Translations under genes and position numbers: made by a program | In this document: positions 23,223 through 30,833 of the stretch, one piece after another | Position numbering within the stretch: the stretch's first letter is position 1 | Layout: every line of letters begins with the position of its first letter | The notes under the pieces: generated by a model | Seen by the model: only the letters and a program-made list of their open reading frames with translations | Databases searched by the model: none | What the model was told of the DNA's origin: nothing | Source: CAZEDK01 sp964511025 | GTDB taxonomy: Bacteria; Patescibacteriota; Gracilibacteria; UBA1369; GWF2-33-10 | Direction of reading: 5' to 3' | DNA length: 36,924 nt | Assembly: GCA_964511025.1 (NCBI GenBank) | Contig: CAZEDK010000012.1 | Span: forward strand, 1 to 36,924

Positions 23223-23537
23223 TTATTTAAACAAATGATCAAGAATACTTGGGTCACATCTCTTCTGTTTTTCGTCGTAATACATAGCCAAAACTTCATC
23301 ATGATTTTTACCAATAGTATCAGGATTTATTGGCCCCCTATACACAAGCTTATCCATATCTTCTATTGTCATTCTTTTTTGCTTGTACTGCTTTGGAGCT
23401 TGATCAGAGAGGAAAATTGGTACAAATAATATATTAGCACCTTGCTTAAAAGCCTGAAAATATTCAGTTTTGACTTGTTTCCTAAATTCCGCAGGAATAC
23501 TTACCGTTCCATTGGATGTCATCTTAACTAACTCCAT
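23223..23537 (-). CDS. vapB: AbrB/SpoVT-like antitoxin
   Basis: A 104-residue protein whose N-terminus (VKMTSNGTVSIPAEFRKQV) matches the swapped-hairpin AbrB/MazE DNA-binding fold of VapB-type antitoxins. The C-terminal part is a basic linker and an acidic tail (DKLVYRGPINPDTIGKNHDEV). It is immediately upstream of vapC, giving a standard antitoxin-toxin order, and probably represses the operon. Confidence 0.78.
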   Translation of the reverse strand: MELVKMTSNGTVSIPAEFRKQVKTEYFQAFKQGANILFVPIFLSDQAPKQYKQKRMTIEDMDKLVYRGPINPDTIGKNHDEVLAMYYDEKQKRCDPSILDHLFK

Positions 23538-23657
23538 ATTAATTTAATAAATTATTAAGTTCGTAAATTATTATAAGCTATATAAATGAAAAAATCAAAA
23601 ATTTCATTATTTCAGAAAATAATTAAATAGACTAAAATAACATCAACTTCTTAACTT

Positions 23658-23685
23658 TATCCCTTATCCTTTTTTCTTTATCCTA
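23658..23685. repeat. Heptamer array upstream of thiL (4 units)
   Basis: Units TATCCCT, TATCCTT, TTTTCTT (degenerate), TATCCTA in one register, 7 bp before the thiL ATG. Same unit type as the arrays at 14062 and 15202. Confidence 0.65.
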
Positions 23686-23692
23686 CCGAACC

Positions 23693-24724
23693 ATGTCCGA
23701 ATTCGATATAATTTCGAAAATATCAAAAAAATTTCCTGTTACAGATAAATCAATTATAAAAGGCATTGGTGATGACTGTGCAATTGTTGATAGAGGGAAT
23801 TTTTACGAAATCATAACAACTGACATGTACATCGAAGAAGATCATTTCTCACTTAAATTGAGCAGTCCAAAACAAATAGGTATAAAAGCTTTCGAGGCAA
23901 CAGTAAGTGACATAGCAGCGATGGGAGGACTGCCAAAATATTTACTCGTATCACTCTGCATCTCAAAAAAAGTAAACGAAAACAAATTCATAAATGAATT
24001 CTACAACGGCTTCAAATCCAGAATGAATTATTGGAATAAATTTTTAAACAAATTTCAGGGAAAATACTCTATACCATATACTCTATACCATATACCATCC
24101 CTCATCGGAGGCGATACAACACACGGAGATCTGATTTGCATAAACGTCACAGCAATTGCAGAAATAGAAAAAAAACACTGCATAATGCGATCCGGAGCAA
24201 AAATAGGAGATTTAATTTGCGTCACAGGCAATCTAGGAGGATCTTGGGCTGGACTAGAATATTTGAGGATAAAGGAAAATGCGAAGTACCAAGTACCAAG
24301 TACCAAGTACCAAAATTTTTGCACCCTCAAAAATTTAGAGCCACACTGTCGCTTAGATGCTGCTCAGATTCTAAAAAACCATGCCAGCTCAATGATAGAC
24401 ATATCAGACGGACTTGCTTCTGAAGTTACACATATTTGCAAAGCATCAAAAGTCGGTGCAATTGTCTACAAAGACAAAATTCCATTAGCAAAAGAGACCA
24501 AAGAAATGGCGCAATTTTTAAACAAAGATCCTTACAAATGGGCATTATCCGGCGGAGAAGATTTTGAATTATGCTTTACGATTTCACCTGCAAATTATAA
24601 AAAACTACAAAATGCCATACATCCAATCATCGTTGGCGAGATTTTACCAAAATCAAAAGGCGTACATCTAATATATGAAAACAGTAAAAAGGAATCAATG
24701 CCAAAAGGCTATGAACATTTTTGA
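23693..24724 (+). CDS. thiL: Thiamine-monophosphate kinase ThiL
   Basis: A 343-residue kinase of the PurM/ThiL family that phosphorylates thiamine monophosphate to the diphosphate cofactor. Motifs: GIGDDCAIV (24-32), TTDMYIEEDHF (42-52), DIAAMGG (73-79), GGDTTHGDL (139-147), DISDGL and SGGEDFELCF. Two insertions break the family pattern, at residues 125-136 and 199-207; both are encoded by heptamer tandem arrays and their sequences (YSIPYTLYHIPS, YQVPSTKYQ) reflect the repeat rather than the family. The frame stays open through both. Convergent with the DUF1385 gene, overlapping 16 bp. Confidence 0.92.
   Translation: MSEFDIISKISKKFPVTDKSIIKGIGDDCAIVDRGNFYEIITTDMYIEEDHFSLKLSSPKQIGIKAFEATVSDIAAMGGLPKYLLVSLCISKKVNENKFINEFYNGFKSRMNYWNKFLNKFQGKYSIPYTLYHIPSLIGGDTTHGDLICINVTAIAEIEKKHCIMRSGAKIGDLICVTGNLGGSWAGLEYLRIKENAKYQVPSTKYQNFCTLKNLEPHCRLDAAQILKNHASSMIDISDGLASEVTHICKASKVGAIVYKDKIPLAKETKEMAQFLNKDPYKWALSGGEDFELCFTISPANYKKLQNAIHPIIVGEILPKSKGVHLIYENSKKESMPKGYEHF
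24065..24099 (+). repeat. Heptamer array inside thiL (5 units)
   Basis: TACTCTA, TACCATA, TACTCTA, TACCATA, TACCATC in one register, 35 bp. It encodes residues 125-136 of ThiL. Thirty-five is not divisible by three, so the flanking sequence must have adjusted to keep the frame. Confidence 0.85.
24287..24314 (+). repeat. Heptamer array inside thiL (4 units)
   Basis: TACCAAG repeated three times plus TACCAAA, 28 bp, encoding YQVPSTKYQ (residues 199-207). It is the most regular array in the window. Confidence 0.9.
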
Positions 24725-25719
24725 AATTGCGTTTCCAATTCCAAAGCTCTTCTTAATGAAACCAAAGCAACTTCAAGCTGGGCCTCGTCAGGTTCTTTTG
24801 TTGTAATTCTTTGGAAAGCAAGACCGGGTTTTGTAAGCAGATTAACAAATGGATTTTTAAAATATTTAGCGCTTAATTTCAAAACTTCATACGAAACACC
24901 GGCAATCAACGGCAGTATTGCTATACGCTCCGCAAGCTTAATCCAAAAATTATCGTTAGTAGGAATTAATGTATATATAAAAATACTTAAGAAAAGTACA
25001 AAAAAAATAAAACTTGTTCCACATCTTGGATGGAAACGACTTTGATGTAAAGCATTGGCTGGTATAAGATCAAGCTCAGCTTCGTATGTCATAATCGATT
25101 TGTGTTCTGCTCCATGATATTGAAAAACTCGCTTGATATCAGGGATAAAAGAAATCAAAATAATATAAGTCAAAAAAATCGAAAGCTTGGTTATACCATC
25201 AATTGTATTAAAAAGTATATAATGATTTGCAATCAAAGGAAAATATTTCTCACTTAGAGTGGCTATCAAGAGAGGTAGATATTTAAACAGAAAAAGTCCA
25301 AGCGCGATTGAAACAAGATAACTGCAAAGAATAAACAAAAAAGCAGCCATATTTTTCAAAGTTTCCTGAAAGGATTTACTTTTAATTTTTCCCGCCAGAA
25401 CGAGTCTTTCGGGCTGGTCTTTTTTTAAAAAATTTTTAGATTCCAAAATTTCAGAGTCCATGACAACTTGACTTGAAAAATTAAGAGCTTTTGTGCCTAT
25501 ATAAAGAGATTCAATCATCGCAATTATTCCACGCAAAATTGGAACTTTGGATAATTTCAATCTTTTTGAAAAAGGAACAAAATGATCCTCTCGAAGTACA
25601 ATCTCACCACTGGATTTACGAACAGCAATTGTCACATAATTTGGCGACCTCATCATGACACCTTCTAGTACAGCCTGTCCACCGACCGCAAAATCAAATT
25701 TTTCTTTTTGCTCTTTCAT
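24709..25719 (-). CDS. DUF1385/YqhQ-family membrane protein
   Basis: A 336-residue integral membrane protein. The N-terminus FAVGGQAVLEGVMMRSPNYV is the family's GGQAVIEGVMMR signature, and FHPRCGTSFIFFVLFL is the second conserved block next to a membrane helix. Several hydrophobic segments (for example FLFILCSYLVSIALGLFLF and ILFNTIDGITKLSIFLTYIILI) span the membrane. I start it at 25719 because the family signature begins nine residues later; a longer frame up to 25950 adds an unrelated hydrophobic stretch and would overlap the hsdS start. The function of the family is not established. Confidence 0.85.
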   Translation of the reverse strand: MKEQKEKFDFAVGGQAVLEGVMMRSPNYVTIAVRKSSGEIVLREDHFVPFSKRLKLSKVPILRGIIAMIESLYIGTKALNFSSQVVMDSEILESKNFLKKDQPERLVLAGKIKSKSFQETLKNMAAFLFILCSYLVSIALGLFLFKYLPLLIATLSEKYFPLIANHYILFNTIDGITKLSIFLTYIILISFIPDIKRVFQYHGAEHKSIMTYEAELDLIPANALHQSRFHPRCGTSFIFFVLFLSIFIYTLIPTNDNFWIKLAERIAILPLIAGVSYEVLKLSAKYFKNPFVNLLTKPGLAFQRITTKEPDEAQLEVALVSLRRALELETQFQKCS

Positions 25720-25912
25720 ATTTTCGTTAAAGTAAAAAGATCTTAGCAAAAATAAGATCCAAATTGGAATACAAAATAAATACTTCAAAATTTTTTCCAA
25801 TTTAAATTCCTCACATTCTTCAAAAGGACGGAAAGACACATCTATCAGCAGTATATTTAACGTGTGCAGAAAAAAACTTGACATTGATTTTTCTATACAG
25901 TATACGTAAAGC

Positions 25913-26476
25913 ATGCAAACGAAAAAGTTAAACAATTTGGTGGAAATCATAAGTGGCTATACTTTTCGTGAAGCATTAAAAAATGATGAAAATGGTAATA
26001 TAAGAGTTATTTTAGCTAAAAATATCACTGAAAGTGGGAAGATAGATTATTGTAGTTTGCCTACAATTCTTATGATAGACCCAAAGACAAAAGCTTTTGT
26101 ACAAAAAGATGACGTTATTTTTTCGATTCGTGGCATATTTAGGGCTGGAGTTTATACTAAATCTGATAATAATGTTATTGCTTCATCTTCTGTAGACGTT
26201 TTGAGGATAAAAATTGATATCATTTTACCGGCATTTCTTGTTATATATTTGAATTCAGAGCTAGGACAAAATAGTATTCGCAAAATGTTTACAGGATCAA
26301 CTATTAAAACTATCTTAAGTAAAGATTTGGCGGAGTTATTAATTCCTATACCTTCATTAGAAGAGCAAACAAAAGTTATTGCTATATATGGAAATTTTCA
26401 AAAAAGAGAAAGACTGTTCACTCAAAAATTAAGCTTAGTAAAAATATTGCAAATTTTGCTATTAATAAACTTATAA
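25913..26476 (+). CDS. Half-size type I specificity subunit (HsdS-like)
   Basis: A 187-residue protein with a single target-recognition domain: LNNLVEIISGYTFREA at the start, DVIFSIRGIFRAG, and the conserved-region block LAELLIPIPSLEEQTKVI at about 150-167, then a helical tail. Full HsdS has two such units in about 400 residues. It could be a one-domain S subunit working as a dimer or a truncated specificity gene. It lies 12 bp upstream of hsdM. Its recognition domain is unlike either half of the full-size HsdS downstream. Confidence 0.75.
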   Translation: MQTKKLNNLVEIISGYTFREALKNDENGNIRVILAKNITESGKIDYCSLPTILMIDPKTKAFVQKDDVIFSIRGIFRAGVYTKSDNNVIASSSVDVLRIKIDIILPAFLVIYLNSELGQNSIRKMFTGSTIKTILSKDLAELLIPIPSLEEQTKVIAIYGNFQKRERLFTQKLSLVKILQILLLINL

Positions 26477-26488
26477 AATTTTAAATTT

Positions 26489-27997
26489 ATGACAACTATT
26501 ACTCAAGAACATTTAAATAAAGTACTTTGGGAAGCTGCCGATTCATCAAGGACTTCACTTGATGCTGGAGTTTATAAAGATTATGTGCTTGTCATGCTTT
26601 TTTACAAGTATTTAAGTGATTTATTCAAAGTTCAATATGAAAAATATAAAGAAAGATTCCAAGATGACGAAGAAAGAATTCAAGCAAAGATGAAGCTTGA
26701 TAGATTCTATTTACCAATGGGTGCATCTTTTGATGAGCTTTATAAAAAAAATGAGTTAGATGAGATTGGAGACGAATTAAATAAGGCTCTTCATAACATA
26801 GAAGATAATAATAAAAATAAACTTGGAGGCTTGCTTACTTCAATTGATTTCAATGATGATAATAAGTTGGGCAGAATAGATCAACGTAACAAAATGTTGA
26901 GACATCTTATGCATGATTTTTATAAAATTGATTTATCCAAGATAGATGATGATATTATTGGCAATTCTTATATGTATTTAATTGAAAAATTTGGTGCTGA
27001 TGCTGGAAAAAAGGCGGGAGAATTCTTTACCGTAAGAGGGGTTGCAAAGTTACTGGCAAGACTTGCTCAACCAAAAGATGGTGCAAGGATTTGTGATCCT
27101 GCAATGGGAAGTGGTGGACTTCTTGTTATGACTGGCGAAGAAATAGAGAAACAAGGATCCAAAAACTATGCTCTCTATGGTCAGGAATCAACGGGAAGTA
27201 CTTTTCAATTAGCTAGAATGAATATGTTTTTGCATGGACAGGATTCGGCTAGGCTTGAATGGGGAGATACTTTAAATAATCCACTTCTTGTAGAGAATGA
27301 TAAATTAATGCAATTTGATATTGTAGTTGCCAATCCACCTTTTTCTCTCAAAAAATGGGGTGAAGAAAATGCAAGTTCAGATCCGTATAAAAGATTTTTG
27401 AGAGGTATACCGCCAAAAGATAAAGGTGATTTTGCTTTTATTCTGCACATGATTGCAACAGCCAAACCCAAAAGTGGTCGTGTTGCTGTGATCGTTCCTC
27501 ATGGTGTTCTTTTCCGCGGGGGAGCTGAAGGTAGAATCAGGCAGTCATTACTTGAGGATAATTTGGTAGATGCTGTTATTGGTCTTCCTGCAGGACTTTT
27601 TCAAACTACAGGTATACCAGTTGCGATTTTGATACTTGATCGTTCTCGTGAAGTAGGTGGAGAAAATGAAAACAAAAAGGATATTTTATTTATTGAGGCA
27701 AGTAAGGAATTTAAGGCTAATAAAGCTCAAAATATATTGACCGATGAAAATGCAGATAAAATTTATAATACTTATGCAGAGCGAATAGAAATTGAAAAGT
27801 TTTCACGAAAAGTAGATTTCAAAGAGATAAAAGAAAATGATTTTAACTTAAATATTACTAGGTATGTAGATACCTTTGTTGAGGAGGAGGAAATAGATAT
27901 TAGTGCTAATTTGAAGGAGTTGGCAGAACTTGAGCCAAAGCTTGAGAGATTGGAGGGAGAGATGGAGGGGTATTTGAAGGCTTTGGATATTTCTTAA
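26489..27997 (+). CDS. hsdM: Type I restriction-modification methyltransferase subunit HsdM
   Basis: A 502-residue N6-adenine methyltransferase. The N-terminal helical domain (LNKVLWEAADSSRTSLDAGVYKDYVLVMLFYKYL) is typical of HsdM. GEFFTVRGVAKLLARL precedes the SAM-binding motif DPAMGSGG (203-210), and the catalytic motif is NPPF (282-285). The C-terminal helices would bind HsdS. Full length. The last 60 bases are strikingly G-rich on the sense strand. Confidence 0.95.
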   Translation: MTTITQEHLNKVLWEAADSSRTSLDAGVYKDYVLVMLFYKYLSDLFKVQYEKYKERFQDDEERIQAKMKLDRFYLPMGASFDELYKKNELDEIGDELNKALHNIEDNNKNKLGGLLTSIDFNDDNKLGRIDQRNKMLRHLMHDFYKIDLSKIDDDIIGNSYMYLIEKFGADAGKKAGEFFTVRGVAKLLARLAQPKDGARICDPAMGSGGLLVMTGEEIEKQGSKNYALYGQESTGSTFQLARMNMFLHGQDSARLEWGDTLNNPLLVENDKLMQFDIVVANPPFSLKKWGEENASSDPYKRFLRGIPPKDKGDFAFILHMIATAKPKSGRVAVIVPHGVLFRGGAEGRIRQSLLEDNLVDAVIGLPAGLFQTTGIPVAILILDRSREVGGENENKKDILFIEASKEFKANKAQNILTDENADKIYNTYAERIEIEKFSRKVDFKEIKENDFNLNITRYVDTFVEEEEIDISANLKELAELEPKLERLEGEMEGYLKALDIS

Positions 27998-28017
27998 TTA
28001 ATAATTAATTTTAAAAT

Positions 28018-28836
28018 ATGAAAAAAATTATTACCAACGGTTTACAAATATCTGTTATTAAAAATAATGAAGAAGAGTATATTTCATTAACCGATATGGC
28101 GAAATTCAAGGATAGTGAAGCAACTGGTATTGTAATTGCAAATTGGTTATCAACGAAATATACAATCCAATTTATGGGAGCTTGGGAGCAGGTGCAAAAT
28201 CCAAGTTTTAATGTTATGGAATTCCATAACATTAAAAACGAGGCTGGTTCACATGGCTTTATTTTGTCCTCTTCTAAGTGGATTGAAAAGACAAATGCGA
28301 TTGGCATTCGATCAGCTGCGGGGAGATATGGTGGAACTTTTGCTCACAGAGATATTGCATTTGAATTTGCTACATGGCTGTCTCCGGAATTTAAGCTTTA
28401 TTTAATAAAAGAGTTTCAAAGGCTTAAATTGGAAGAAAATAAAAAATTAGAATATGGTTGGGATGTTAAACGAATGCTGACTAAAATAAATTATCGTATT
28501 CATACTGACGCTATTCAGAAAAATTTAATACCAAAGGAAATTACTAAATCGCAAGCAAATATTATTTTTGCAAATGAAGCAGATGTTTTGAATAAAGCAT
28601 TATTTGGAATGACAGCGAAAGAATGGCGTGATAAAAACCCTAATTTGGAAGGAAATATTCGGGATTATTCTGATGTTGTGCAATTAATTTGTTTGGCAAA
28701 TTTAGAAACATTGAATGCCGAGTTTATAAGGCAAGGGCTTGGACAATTACAAAGATTGATGAAATTGAATGAAATTGCGATTATTCAACTAAAATCACTA
28801 CTTCGTAATTCGAGTGTTGAAAAATTAAAACAATAA
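28018..28836 (+). CDS. KilA-N domain protein
   Basis: A 272-residue protein with the KilA-N DNA-binding domain of phage and RM-island proteins: ISLTDMAKFKDSEATGIVIANWL at the start, SSSKWIEKTNAIGIRSAAGRYGG and HRDIAFEFATWLSPEFKLYLIKEFQRLK. The C-terminal part is helical (SQANIIFANEADVLNKALFG, NLETLNAEFIRQG). Such genes are common between hsdM and hsdS in type I loci; the role is not established. A 32-bp perfect palindrome lies within the coding sequence at 28206-28237. Confidence 0.9.
   Translation: MKKIITNGLQISVIKNNEEEYISLTDMAKFKDSEATGIVIANWLSTKYTIQFMGAWEQVQNPSFNVMEFHNIKNEAGSHGFILSSSKWIEKTNAIGIRSAAGRYGGTFAHRDIAFEFATWLSPEFKLYLIKEFQRLKLEENKKLEYGWDVKRMLTKINYRIHTDAIQKNLIPKEITKSQANIIFANEADVLNKALFGMTAKEWRDKNPNLEGNIRDYSDVVQLICLANLETLNAEFIRQGLGQLQRLMKLNEIAIIQLKSLLRNSSVEKLKQ
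28206..28237. other. 32-bp perfect palindrome inside the KilA-N gene
   Basis: The 16 bases from 28206 (TTTTAATGTTATGGAA) are followed at once by their exact reverse complement up to 28237, with GAATTC at the centre. It encodes part of the conserved FNVMEFHNIKN segment, so it is not a foreign insertion. It creates mirror-image peptides on the opposite strand, which explains a spurious antisense reading frame there. Confidence 0.9.
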
Positions 28837-28849
28837 CTAATTTAAAAAT

Positions 28850-29311
28850 ATGAAAATCAATATAACAAATAAGCAATATAAACAATTGATAGAAATGTGT
28901 GCTATTGCAAATAGCGTGGTTGGTATTCTTGGTGATGCTTTGCCTGATACCGATTACAAAGAAAAATCTAATGAAATGGAAAAATTGGAAGAATATTTTT
29001 TGCAATATGCGAGTGATTTTGGCTGTGATGATTGGGTGGATCAATTTCAAGGTAAAAATGTTTTTGATGATAAAGTTTATGAAGAGAAAATTAGCACAAT
29101 TATTAGCGATTATGATGAAAATATAATGTTCGATTCTTTGGCGAATGAACTTGCTAAAAGAGATTTTCGTAGAGATCATTCAAAGGAAGAAATAGAAAAA
29201 ATGGCAGAGGAGAGTGGAGGGTATTTGGGTGTTGCAATGTATGATTATGAGAAGAGATATTGGGATGAGTTTGAGAAGTATGGGGTGGGGAGGTTGGAGG
29301 TGGAGGAGTAG
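28850..29311 (+). CDS. Small acidic protein in the RM island
   Basis: A 153-residue, strongly acidic protein (many Asp and Glu, with runs such as EEKISTIISDYDEN and KEEIEKMAEESGG). No signal peptide, no recognised domain. The acidic surface could suggest a DNA-mimic or protein-binding role, which is speculation. It lies 13 bp after the KilA-N gene, so it is co-transcribed. Its 3' end carries a dense G-run region. Confidence 0.6.
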   Translation: MKINITNKQYKQLIEMCAIANSVVGILGDALPDTDYKEKSNEMEKLEEYFLQYASDFGCDDWVDQFQGKNVFDDKVYEEKISTIISDYDENIMFDSLANELAKRDFRRDHSKEEIEKMAEESGGYLGVAMYDYEKRYWDEFEKYGVGRLEVEE

Positions 29312-29347
29312 GGTTCTAAAGATTTAAATTTAAATAAATTTATAATT

Positions 29348-30202
29348 ATGCTTTATTTGAAAAATATTATGCAAAAATTTGATCAAAGATTCAATTTGCA
29401 AGGTAGTAAAAATAATCCGAAAGAAGAGTTTTTAAGATTTAAAACTAGAATTTTGAATGATATTAAAGGAATAGATCAATATGTTACGAAAAATAGCGTA
29501 TCCAAATTTTGTAAATTTCTAGGAATTCAAGAAAATTGGCATCAAACTTATATGGGTGATACTTTGAGTCAAAATATAATTAAATCATTCACTAATGAAG
29601 AAAATGATATTAAGTTTTATAAACTTTTACAAATTCTTTTGTCTCTTAATATTCCATTGCGCAGTTCTGGATTTTCACAATCCTATACAGCAGTTTTTAG
29701 TAAACACATTTTGTATCAAAAAATTAAAGATTCCATTGAGCTTTCAAATATAAATCTAGCTATAATAATGCTAGATAATGAAGAGGTAGTTTTATATCCA
29801 CGTGGAGAAGAAAAACTTGACGATAAATTGGTTAATAAAGTAATGAGTTTTTTGGATGAGAAAAGCAATAAACATTTTGTTGATGCGTTACAGCTATATC
29901 AAGTGAAAAATTATATTCAATCTGCTGAACAATTACGAAGAGCATTGAAAGAATTTTTAAAATATAAATTAACTAATGATAAAGGATTAAAAGCAAATAT
30001 AGAAATTATTCAAAAAACTTTAAAAGAAAAAAAAGCTGGTGCTCAAATTCGTAATATTATTAGTCAAATTTTTAATTATTTAGATCAATATTTTAATGAA
30101 AATACTAAACATAATGATGGAGAGTTGGAAGAATATGATAATGAATTTTTCATCTATCAAATTGGTCTTTTGTTACGTTATATTTCTAAAGTCATTAAAT
30201 GA
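29348..30202 (+). CDS. Hypothetical protein with HEPN-like C-terminus
   Basis: A 284-residue protein. The C-terminal helical region contains SAEQLRRALKEFLKYKL and later NENTKHNDGELEEYDNEFF, a pattern like the helical pair and NxxxKH segment of HEPN-type RNases and abortive-infection proteins, but the classical RxxxxH motif is not clear. The N-terminal 150 residues are unrecognised. The start may instead be the Met at residue 8 (29369). The gene ends with an ATGA overlap with the RAYT gene. HEPN assignment is low confidence; the gene itself is solid. Confidence 0.6.
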   Translation: MLYLKNIMQKFDQRFNLQGSKNNPKEEFLRFKTRILNDIKGIDQYVTKNSVSKFCKFLGIQENWHQTYMGDTLSQNIIKSFTNEENDIKFYKLLQILLSLNIPLRSSGFSQSYTAVFSKHILYQKIKDSIELSNINLAIIMLDNEEVVLYPRGEEKLDDKLVNKVMSFLDEKSNKHFVDALQLYQVKNYIQSAEQLRRALKEFLKYKLTNDKGLKANIEIIQKTLKEKKAGAQIRNIISQIFNYLDQYFNENTKHNDGELEEYDNEFFIYQIGLLLRYISKVIK

Positions 30203-30825
30203 AATACAATCCTACAATACATCACAGGCGATCAATTAGATTAAAAGGATATGATTATTCACAAAATGGTGCATATTTTATTACAATTTGCGTTCAAAAT
30301 AGGGAATCTTTGTTTGGTGAAATTATTGATGGCGATATGAAATTAAATGATCCGGGAAAAATGATTGATATTCAATGGAATGAATTAAAAAATAGATTTA
30401 AAAATATTGAATTAGATGAATATGTCATTATGCCAAATCATTTTCATGGAATTATATCTATCGTAAATGATGAAATTTTTGTTGGGGCACACGTCGGGGC
30501 ACCTCTTGTGGGTGCCCTTGATGGGAATGATGGTGGTAATTCAAATGCAGGGGCAGGAGGGGCAGGCATAAAGCCAGCCCGTACGGATAGGAAGAATCAA
30601 AATGCCACGATTGGCGATATTATTGGTGCGTTCAAATCAATTGCAACGCATGAATATATTAATGGTGTAAAAAATAATAATTGGCAATCATTTGATGGAA
30701 AATTATGGCAGCGAAATTATTATGAAATTATTATTCGCAATGAAAATTCATTGGAAAAAATTCGTAAATATATCAGAAATAATCCACGTAATTGGAAGTC
30801 AGATAAATTATTTCTAAATAAATAA
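30199..30825 (+). CDS. REP-associated tyrosine transposase (RAYT, Y1/HUH family)
   Basis: A 208-residue single-strand DNA transposase-like protein. The HUH motif is in MPNHFHGI (H81, H83), the C-terminal block is WQRNYYEIIIRNENSLEKIRKYIRNNP with the likely catalytic Tyr 191 in YIRNNP. Between them is a Gly/Ala-rich low-complexity insert (residues 94-135) encoded by GC-rich DNA with REP-like hairpins. Domesticated RAYTs of this kind mobilise REP elements. It begins with a 4-bp overlap of the preceding gene and lies between it and hsdS, interrupting the RM cluster. Confidence 0.92.
   Translation: MKYNPTIHHRRSIRLKGYDYSQNGAYFITICVQNRESLFGEIIDGDMKLNDPGKMIDIQWNELKNRFKNIELDEYVIMPNHFHGIISIVNDEIFVGAHVGAPLVGALDGNDGGNSNAGAGGAGIKPARTDRKNQNATIGDIIGAFKSIATHEYINGVKNNNWQSFDGKLWQRNYYEIIIRNENSLEKIRKYIRNNPRNWKSDKLFLNK
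30497..30580. repeat. Two REP-like GC-rich hairpins within the RAYT gene
   Basis: GGGCACC (30497-30503) pairs with GGTGCCC (30511-30517) around a 7-base loop. GGGCaGGC (30560-30567) pairs with GCCaGCCC (30573-30580) around a 5-base loop with one internal A-A mismatch. Both are much richer in G+C than the rest of the gene and encode the variable Gly/Ala insert. This is consistent with REP sequences having been captured inside the transposase gene. Confidence 0.65.
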
Positions 30826-30833
30826 AATTTTTA

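Noticed and set aside
24065..24314. CRISPR array
   Set aside because: Units are 7 bases long with no spacers, far shorter than CRISPR repeats. No cas genes in the window.
25720..25950. Longer N-terminus for the DUF1385 protein
   Set aside because: The family signature begins near the ATG at 25719, and the extension would run into the start of the half-size hsdS gene.
28011..28307. Antisense reading frame in the KilA-N gene
   Set aside because: It arises from the 32-bp palindrome, which makes both strands encode similar peptides. The plus-strand frame has the conserved domain.
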